From Hybos culiciformis (lineage: Eukaryota; Arthropoda; Insecta; Diptera; Hybotidae): DNA of 64,000 nt. Shown piece by piece: positions 57,253-64,000 of the stretch. Within the stretch, counting starts at the first letter, position 1, and each line of letters opens with the position of its first letter. The position numbers were made by a program, and so were the translations under genes. The stretch spans positions 18,179,922-18,243,921 of the forward strand of contig OZ023273.1 in the NCBI GenBank assembly GCA_964007475.1. The letters are read 5' to 3'. The notes under the pieces are model-generated. The model saw nothing but the letters and a program-made list of their open reading frames with translations. It did not search any database and was not told the origin of the DNA.

Positions 57253-57633
57253 CAGACGCCGACGCCGACAAGAAAATACGCCGTGCGCTGCCCATCGCAA
57301 CCGATTTTTTTGTCCGCCGTCGCAAAACGTTTTTGTCGACGTCTCAGGGCGTACGCACTTCGTCGCATTTTATATTTTTTATCGGCGTGCCAAAAAAATT
57401 TCTTATATTTTTTCGGTTTTTTAGTTATTTTTTTCAATTTTTTTTTTTTTTTTTTTGTTTTTTTTTTTTTTTTTTTGTTTTTTTTTTTTTTTTTTTTTGT
57501 TTTTTTTTTTTTTTTTTGCTCTTTCCTTTTTTTTTTTTTTTTGTTTTTTTTTGCACGCCGATGGCGCTGCCCGTCGCTTACTTTTTTTTCTAAGCGCGTC
57601 GCCGCAGCCAAAAACTCGTCGGCGTCGGATCTG
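57253..57633. mobile_element. hAT-like non-autonomous element with long T tract
   Basis: 381 bp between exact 8-bp duplications ATCTGAAG (57,245-57,252; 57,634-57,641). Ends are CAGACGCCGACGCCGAC and, from the right, CAGATCCGACGCCGAC. An 8-bp duplication with ends starting CAG is typical of hAT. The outer parts are G+C rich, against an AT-rich genome, and the centre (about 57,426-57,550) is almost pure T. The open frames through it are homopolymer artefacts. Confidence 0.8.
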
Positions 57634-57641
57634 ATCTGAAG

Positions 57642-58555
57642 TTTTTTTGTTTTGTTATTGTTATCAATTTGTTTGCAAACTATCCCAAACGACGACAATG
57701 CGTTAAGGTGCGTTGATATTGTTACTGTACGTTGTACTATTGTGACACATTTCGCCACTTAATGGTTGACTCTATATGGTCAACTAATATTTTTATTTTT
57801 TTTTTTATTTATTTATTATTTTTATTACAATAAAAAAACCATTCAAGGTTTATACAAATTATTGTCAGAAATATATCAATTCAGAACATATTTAATATTC
57901 GTTATTATAATCTAAATTATAATTAAAAAAACATTACTCCCTATTATTATGTATGGATGAAACAAGTGAATCATGAATTATTTATTTGAATCAAATTATT
58001 AAATTTAGCACGAACACAATATCACATATAGTTTTACGCAAGAGCGTACATTTATTAGAAGGGCACAAACGAAAATGAGTTTCTGCCCTGCAAGTTCCGC
58101 GCTTAAATCTATCCAACGTGTTAACAACTAGAATGAATTATACCCTGCCGAGAAAATATTAAAACTGATTATTAATAATTAATTTCACAAATTCAACTTT
58201 TATTCATCAAATAGAAAAAAAATTCAGTCTAAATCCCAGGTTAACAAAAAATTATTTTCTGGCATTATTAATCGAAGGTACATTACAACGCAACACAACG
58301 CAACTAAACCTATCAGATTTAAGAAGCGCATTTCGGAGCGCAACATAGTAAACAAAACAACAAGTAAGTGTTTTGACATTATTATGTTATGACGTTCCAT
58401 TTTGCGACCAAAACAAAACAATTCAAGTTTTTTATTTAATAAGATTTAAAACAGAATCAATATTAACATTATTAACATAAAATTTGTACCTTCTTCAAAT
58501 TATAGTTTGATTTATATACTCTTAAATAGCTTTAAACTAATTTTTAAAACTAAAA
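57642..58555. other. spacer upstream of Alg1
   Basis: About 0.9 kb without a supported gene. The part 58,020-58,150 is somewhat less A+T rich. The Alg1 promoter should lie near the right end. Confidence 0.4.
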
Positions 58556-58669
58556 ATGCAGCGTCCCAAGACTGCATGCATTGTTGTATTAGGGGATATT
58601 GGAAGATCTCCACGAATGATGTACCATGCACAGTGCTTTTTAGAGCAAAATTACAACGTGGACATTGTT
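58556..58669 (+). CDS. Alg1: ALG1 mannosyltransferase, exon 1
   Basis: ATG CAG CGT CCC AAG gives MQRPKTACIVVLGDIGRSPR then MMYHAQCFLEQNYNVDIV, spliced in phase 0 at GTGGGT. The VVLGD-x-GRSPRM motif is the invariant N-terminus of ALG1. Frame continuity with exon 2 (VDIV-GYPGTK) selects this donor; the next GT would break the frame. Confidence 0.9.
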
Positions 58670-59059
58670 GTGGGTTATTTTTTAATAAAAAACTAACTAA
58701 ATTTCTTCAAAATATACCCTCTGACATAACTTTTTTTACAATGGTGTCGCGCCCCGTTCTTGTATGTCAAAATTCACCTCCTCGTATTCTAATAGTAGAT
58801 AGCTATCTATAGCTAGGCTACCTGTGCTTAAAAAAATTTTCCCGGAACGAAACAGATAAAAAGTTTCTAAATTAATGCGAATATTTTATAAACGTTAATA
58901 CCTAGGTACTTTCAATCAACCTATGTGTTATCAATTAAGGTGACGGTGACTATATGATTCCGAAATAATAAGTTGTTTGTTTTAATGATTGAAAATATCC
59001 TTGCCATGCCATATTATGCAATGCCTAATTTTTTTTGTTTAAATTTTGTTTTGTTTTAG

Positions 59060-60277
59060 GGTTATCCAGGAACTAAAGTTATCCCGAGTCTTTCAAAGGC
59101 ACCAAAGTGTCAATTACGAATACATGAACTAACACCATTTCCCGAATCGAATTTAGCATCGACTTTAAAATATTTATTCAAAACTGTGTGGCAAACATTA
59201 AGTCTTTTGATTGCACTTATCTCAATTCGGAGACCTAATTTTATTTTAATACAAAATCCACCTGCTGTGCCTACACTGATAGTTTGCTGGTTTTATTGCA
59301 CCTTAACACGTACTAAATTTATAATAGATTGGCATAATTATACTCATTCAATACTATCAATTGGACGTCCTAATAATTTACTTGTGCGATTGGCTAAATG
59401 GATAGAATTTCACTTTGGCCGAAAGGCCGCAGCCAACTTTTGTGTGACAAAAGCAATGAAAACAGATTTAAAAAAAAATTGGAATATTGAAGCCGCAGTT
59501 TTATATGATCGCCCAGCATCTCTTTTTAAACCAATAAATTTGGAACAAAAACATGATTTGTTTCTGAAATTATCGAAAGAATATGCTGAATTTTCATCGA
59601 CAGACACAAACGACTTTGGAGAAGAAAGTGTGATTGAATCAACAGCATTGACGCAAAAATTTATTGATGGTAAAATTGAATTTAGAAACAACCGGCCAGC
59701 AATTTTAATCTCAAGTACGAGTTGGACAGAAGATGAAGATTTCAGTATTTTACTTAAAGCATTAGAAGAGTACGAAAAAACTGCGAAGGCAAATAAAATT
59801 ACGTACCCACATTTAATCTGTATTATTACTGGAAAGGGACCGCAAAAAGATTTTTACATTGACTTAATTAAAAAATTGAACTGGAACAAGGTTTCAATAA
59901 TAACACCATGGCTAGAATTTTGTGATTACTCAAAATTGTTGGCATCAGCGGATTTAGGAGTATGTTTACATTGGAGTTCTAGTGGTCTAGATCTTCCAAT
60001 GAAAGTTCTTGATATGTTTGGTTGCGGACTGCCTGTTTGTGCACTTGATTTTAATTGCCTAAACGAGTTAGTTCAACATGGTGAAAATGGTTTCACATTC
60101 ACAAATTCAAGTGAGTTATCAGAAGAATTAATGGAATGGTTCGAAAAATTTCCACAGAATTTAAAATTATTGAATACAAAAGATAAATTCTCGAAAAATT
60201 TGAAAAAATTTCAAACATTAAGTTGGAAAGATAATTGGAAATTATGTGCTTTAAATACTTTTAATGATTTTGTTTGA
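59060..60277 (+). CDS. Alg1: ALG1 chitobiosyldiphosphodolichol beta-mannosyltransferase, exon 2
   Basis: 405 codons after acceptor TTGTTTTAG; total 443 aa, normal for the family. It adds the first mannose to dolichol-PP-chitobiose on the cytosolic face of the ER in N-glycan precursor synthesis. Motifs: hydrophobic helix TLSLLIALISI (~83-95), IQNPPAVPTL, IDWHNYTHSIL, LYDRPASLFKP, ISSTSWTEDEDF, and the GT4-type nucleotide-sugar site SSSGLDLPMKVLDMFGCGLP around residues 340-365. Stop TGA at 60,275, with AATAAA a few bases later. Converges on the DUF4806 gene. Confidence 0.95.
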   Translation, partial: GYPGTKVIPSLSKAPKCQLRIHELTPFPESNLASTLKYLFKTVWQTLSLLIALISIRRPNFILIQNPPAVPTLIVCWFYCTLTRTKFIIDWHNYTHSILSIGRPNNLLVRLAKWIEFHFGRKAAANFCVTKAMKTDLKKNWNIEAAVLYDRPASLFKPINLEQKHDLFLKLSKEYAEFSSTDTNDFGEESVIESTALTQKFIDGKIEFRNNRPAILISSTSWTEDEDFSILLKALEEYEKTAKANKITYPHLICIITGKGPQKDFYIDLIKKLNWNKVSIITPWLEFCDYSKLLASADLGVCLHWSSSGLDLPMKVLDMFGCGLPVCALDFNCLNELVQHGENGFTFTNSSELSEELMEWFEKFPQNLKLLNTKDKFSKNLKKFQTLSWKDNWKLCALNTFNDFV

Positions 60278-61300
60278 AAATAAATTATTTTTATTATTAT
60301 AATGAATTTATTTTTTTTTAGGAAATTGTAACACGTTTAAAACATTATCAAATTCTTATATATGGATAGGGATAGGGAAGTTTCATTTGTTTATTCAAAA
60401 TATTAATGGATGATAACGATAGAAACCCTGGATCCTGGAATCAAAGAAATCAAGCTTTCTTTCTCTTTTAAGTCTCCTGCTAATTTATACCCCGGGTTCA
60501 ATATTTTTTTATTGTTTTACTATGTATGGTTGGTCGAGCCAGAAGCCCAGAATCCTTAAAACAGGTTTAAAATTAAAACCTAACACATACAAAGTCGCTT
60601 CTCTCTGAATGAAATAAAACATGCTTCCATTCCTTGGTAATTCACTATTTTTTCAATATTTCTCACTCAGTATATTTAAAAAAAAAATACAAATATAGGG
60701 TAGCCGTGGAGAAAAAAAGTTTTATTTTATTAATGTTACATTATTATGTTAATATTTCAAACTTTAAAGGGCTTATAAACGAGCAGTTTTGGCCGGCAAA
60801 GATGGCTGGGAAATATTTATCAATATTTCCAGAAATATTTACGAATGGCTCGGAAATGTATGCTTGGTAGCCCGGCAGTACGGCCCGAATCGATATTGAC
60901 CGAAAAAACTTGAACATTGCCGTAAATTTAGTTCCCAGTTATCTTATTACAGCCTTCTTTTCATCTTTGTTTGTGTTTCATTTATATTTAAAGTAGGTAC
61001 TGTTTAAAAATATTTTAATAAAAAAATTTCATTAAATCAGTTAGTCATGTCATGACTAACTAACTGGTTAAAAGAAATTACAAATTTCATAAATCACTGT
61101 GTCTTGTGTTTGGCAATATTCGGACCTATTTCGTCACCCTTGGATATTCTATTAATTTTTTTAAATAAATAACGCATCAACATATTTGGCTACACATTGG
61201 CCAGCATTGCCCAAATCATCGCTGGGCCATCTTTTCAGAAACATTGCACGGCGAATTTTTTATTGCTCGTTTACAAACTCCTTTCAATACAAAATTAATT
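60278..61300. other. 3' intergenic region between Alg1 and DUF4806 gene
   Basis: Contains the poly(A) signal of Alg1 and a possible inverted-repeat element (60,766-61,284). No gene. Confidence 0.5.
60766..61284. mobile_element. possible inverted-repeat DNA element
   Basis: AAAGGGCTTATAAACGAGC at the left is matched in reverse at the right by AAAGGAGTTTGTAAACGAGC. The interior has GATGGC(T/C)GGG / TGGCCAGC blocks near both ends and is less A+T rich. No target duplication was identified. Confidence 0.45.
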
Positions 61301-61410
61301 TCAAATATTTGATTCTCTTTTTTTTTTGAAAAACCTATTATGTGCCTTAAGAACACTTTTTTTTAATTGTTTTTGGTACGCAATCATCCCGATTTTAAAT
61401 CCACAAGCAT
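61301..61410 (-). CDS. DUF4806 protein, exon 5
   Basis: Phase 1 in (acceptor TTTTTTTCAG), stop TGA at 61,301-61,303. Encodes DACGFKIGMIAYQKQLKKSV and a very basic C-terminus (HNRFFKKKRES). Confidence 0.82.
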
Positions 61411-61480
61411 CTGAAAAAAAAAATTTCGATATAATTATATTTTATCATCTTTTATATTGAAAACTTTATTCATTTCTTAC

Positions 61481-61637
61481 CATATAATATTTTTTTAAAC
61501 AAATCTAGGGACATTAAGCTTCCTTTTCCAGCAACTCCATTCAAATTAAATTGTTGATAGACTGAATCAATAGCAATGTGTTTGAAAGCTTTATCAACGC
61601 TTTCTTCTGAACTTTGGAAACGACGAAAATATTTTAT
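61481..61637 (-). CDS. DUF4806 protein, exon 4
   Basis: 157 bp, phase 0 in, phase 1 out (GTAAGA). Encodes IKYFRRFQSSEESVDKAFKH and FNLNGVAGKGSLMSLDLFKK, the second half of the DUF4806 domain ('W/F-x-G-x-x-GK-x-x-(L/F)-x-x-L-x-L-(F/Y)'). Confidence 0.85.
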
Positions 61638-61764
61638 CTAAATAGTAAAATGTGCCACTTAGAAAAATTTAAATAATAGGTACATATATCAATATTAGTT
61701 TAATTATTATAATAAATTTAGTTATAATTTATTGTAAATATTTAATTCAAAACAAGTAATTTAC

Positions 61765-61974
61765 CAAAGTTGATGTAAATTTTGGTTCTTTTGCACGTTC
61801 TTCTAAATTACACAACTCAGTAATCGTTTCTAATGGGAATATCTTTTCAATATCATGGAAAATGCCTTCTTCACCCGTCAACTGCTTCATTAACCTGGAA
61901 ACCTGTTTGGCATATCCTAGATTTAAGCGTAATATTTTTTTTGTTTCCAAATCTTTTGATTGCATTAAAGTTAG
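61765..61974 (-). CDS. DUF4806 protein, exon 3
   Basis: 210 bp, phase 0 to phase 0. Encodes LTLMQSKDLETKKILRLNLG and EKIFPLETITELCNLEERAK, the FPL-x-T-x-x-(E)L-x-x-LE start of DUF4806. Confidence 0.87.
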
Positions 61975-62039
61975 CTTTAAAAAAAAAAAGATTTACTACA
62001 TGGACACACAACAAAAAAAAAACATCTAAAAATATTTAC

Positions 62040-62107
62040 CAAATTTTCCATTTTTTCTACTTTGCCTTCAAGCCCTTCAACTTTATCCAGAATTTTTTGA
62101 ACTTTTC
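62040..62107 (-). CDS. DUF4806 protein, exon 2
   Basis: 68 bp, phase 1 in, phase 0 out (GTAAAT). Encodes GKVQKILDKVEGLEGKVEKM, a short coiled coil preceding the domain. Confidence 0.83.
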
Positions 62108-62317
62108 CTAAAACGAAATTTAAAGTTTAGGCTAAACTGAAGTTTACATTACGAACTGAGACTTGGAAAATATATGAAAACTTTGGCGGGCCATTATCAC
62201 CGAAACGGGGCGTTTGCGACAAAAATGTTTTTGGACTTTTGGGGCTCATACATGTAAACTACGCTTATTCCAAAGTAAAGTTTAGAACCTTCTATTAAAA
62301 AAAAAAGTAGTACCAAC

Positions 62318-62654
62318 CTTTGCAATTAACACAAAATATGTTATCTTTTGTTTCTAAAAGACTCCGTTCTGAGAAGTTGTCACTGAAATTTTCTGAAATA
62401 TCCTCATCAAATAAAAAGTTATTATTGGAGTTCGTACTATTATTTTCCATAGCATCACAATCATCTAAATTACTTTTTTCGGATTCCCTAATCATATTAC
62501 CACTATTTTGCTGTTCAAACGATGTAGATCCATGACTAGGAACTGTTGCGATTTCAATTTTAACAATATTTTGTAACGGGTCGGATTGTGATACATCCAC
62601 CCTATTATGATTTGCTACGTTTGACATTTCCTTTCGAAATTTTTTTTTCGACAT
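62318..62654 (-). CDS. DUF4806 protein, exon 1
   Basis: 337 bp from an ATG giving MSKKKFRKEMSNVANHNRVD; the in-frame ATG ten codons upstream is less likely. Mostly polar, Asn/Ser/Asp rich, ending NIFCVNCK in phase 1. With exons 2-5 it makes a 293-aa protein: disordered N-terminus, coiled coil, DUF4806. The function of such arthropod DUF4806 proteins is unknown; many occur in multicopy, transposon-associated families. This one has intact introns and looks like a functional host gene. Confidence 0.83.
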
Positions 62655-63430
62655 TTTGAAAGTGAAAAATTTTATTAAAATCACTTGTTTTGTTTTATTT
62701 TATTAATTTATTTTATTTCTCTGATTAAAAAAATTATTGTTTTATTTATTTTTAATTTTGTAATTTAATTATTGTTATTTTTGAATTAAGTTTTATTATA
62801 ATATTGTATTTAAAAAATATACAGAATTAAGTATAATTTGTTAAAATAGAAAAACAATCAATTAAGAAACATGTTTTCTTTTGTGAATCACTAGCGAATG
62901 GGAAGTACTATTTTTTAAAGAAAAATCAAACGCAATGAATTTATCATAAGTAGTATGCGACATCTATTGTATTGTACTTATAAACAGTTTGGCGCAATAA
63001 AAATTAAAAACCGTATGGAAAACAGCCCAAATTATAATTAAAAGCAAGTAAAATGTTCTTACTTGTTTGATTTGCTTGCCAGATATAAATGGTACTTTAA
63101 ACTAGTACGTTGGCATGTATATTATGTATGTAAATAATAAATATAATAAATTAAATTAAATATAAAACAAATTAAATTTAATATAAAATTTCACATCTAA
63201 TAACGAAGAATAAGAAGATGCACTATTTTGAGGAGCATGAAACGTACACATTTTGGACCCAGACTCATTTTCCACTGATAACTGATTTTAACGTAAAAAT
63301 AATCATTTTTTTCGTTCAAATAAAAGTACTTTTCTCAGGCCTTTTTGAATTACACTAAGGCATTTCATACAAATTGATTGACGGTTTATTCATTTTCGAT
63401 ATAAAAAAAATATTTGTTAATTATTTTTTA
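62655..63430. other. divergent intergenic region
   Basis: Between the DUF4806 start (minus) and the second ITPase copy (plus). AT rich; promoters are expected but not identified. Confidence 0.45.
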
Positions 63431-64000
63431 ATTTAAAACGAGAAAAACTCCTTATTTCCATCCTACCGAATTGTTTGTTGAGATTAACACCAGGGGTGTG
63501 TCCGTTATCAATTTTTGTTGTGAATTTTAATTTGCCACTCGCGGCATTTACACGCGTGAGTTAAGTGGAGTTTATCTCCTGTATTAAGCAAAGATTCTCC
63601 TGTTAAAATTCAATTTTTGATATTGCTATTGGTTTCATTTTTCATAAAACAGATTAAACCATTTAAACTATATGATATAGGAAGTATAAAGTTAATATAA
63701 GGTATTACGATTGCCAATATAAAGTAACTGAAACAGGTTTAAAATGTCAAAGCCATTAACTTTTGTGACAGGGAACGCAAAAAAATTGGAAGAATTAATA
63801 CAAATATTAGGAGAAAATTTTCCAAGAAAATTAATTTCACTAAAAATTGATCTTCCAGAATTGCAGGGTGAAATTAATGAAATTTGCGTAAAAAAATGTA
63901 AAGAAGCTGCTCGGAATGTACAAGGACCAGTTGTTGTTGAAGACACTTGCTTATGTTTTAATGCATTGAAAGGTCTTCCAGGTGAGTGAGACGAGGTGAT
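63431..64000 (+). repeat. second copy of ITPase 5' region (segmental duplication)
   Basis: Matches 54,836-55,425 through promoter, exon 1 and the start of the intron, to the end of the window. The offset is 8,577 bp at the ATG. Differences are few: an 18-bp indel near 54,860 and scattered substitutions. Confidence 0.93.
63744..63981 (+). CDS. ITPA: inosine triphosphate pyrophosphatase paralog or allele, exon 1 (partial gene)
   Basis: 238-bp exon with the same start, phase and GTGAGT donor as at 55,167. Five base changes, all in the 3' half, give three replacements (Leu to Val, Glu to Lys, Ser to Thr in VED-x-C) and two silent changes. Exon 2 lies beyond the window, so whether the copy is complete is unknown. 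Confidence 0.85.

Noticed and set aside
57186..57758. Long open frames rich in Phe or Lys
   Set aside because: They cross the T tract and ends of the hAT-like element. The composition is purely homopolymeric.

Overview
The window is eukaryotic nuclear DNA, very A+T rich by eye. It has spliced genes with GT-AG introns, clustered and partly intron-containing tRNA genes, and many short DNA transposons. The gene content (a large dystrophin, a DUF4806 protein, ITPase, ALG1, Gdown1) and the genome style point to an arthropod, most likely an insect; I cannot name the species.

From about 4.7 kb to 49.9 kb the minus strand carries the 5' two thirds of a dystrophin gene (Dys). Two interchangeable 22-nt first coding exons (49,906-49,927 and 30,505-30,526) both splice in phase 1 to an exon starting 'DERQDIQKK', followed by two calponin-homology domains and a long spectrin-repeat rod. 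I could chain 17 coding exons with consistent phase, giving about 2,280 residues. The WW/EF/ZZ C-terminus should lie left of the window. Two tRNA clusters (Leu, Gly, Tyr; 11 genes) lie at 1.0-2.5 kb and 16.3-19.3 kb; the second is inside a Dys intron, and the first is too if Dys continues leftwards. A 200-N gap at 5,163-5,362 separates two nearly identical 1.33-kb copies that include one Dys exon, so that duplication is probably an assembly artefact.

The 5' intron of Dys (24.6-49.9 kb) is filled with mobile DNA. It holds a 5.4-kb foldback element made of about 43 copies of a ~106-bp unit in two inverted arms, a 2.5-kb element with 16-bp terminal inverted repeats and GGCAATA subterminal repeats, and two dispersed copies of another repeat family. 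A sequence matching a recursive-splicing ratchet point (AG directly followed by GTAAGT after a pyrimidine tract) sits close to the middle of this intron.

The right end (51-64 kb) is gene dense. A PIF/Harbinger-like element lies at 51.4 kb. The minus-strand gene for Gdown1 (POLR2M, 366 aa, 3 exons) carries the plus-strand ITPase gene (185 aa, 2 exons) nested in its first intron. ALG1 (443 aa, 2 exons, plus) and a five-exon DUF4806 gene (293 aa, minus) follow and converge. A second, slightly diverged first exon of ITPase with its promoter starts at 63,744 and runs off the window. Several short transposons with recognisable target duplications (hAT-like, TA-flanked mariner-like) sit between or inside these genes.
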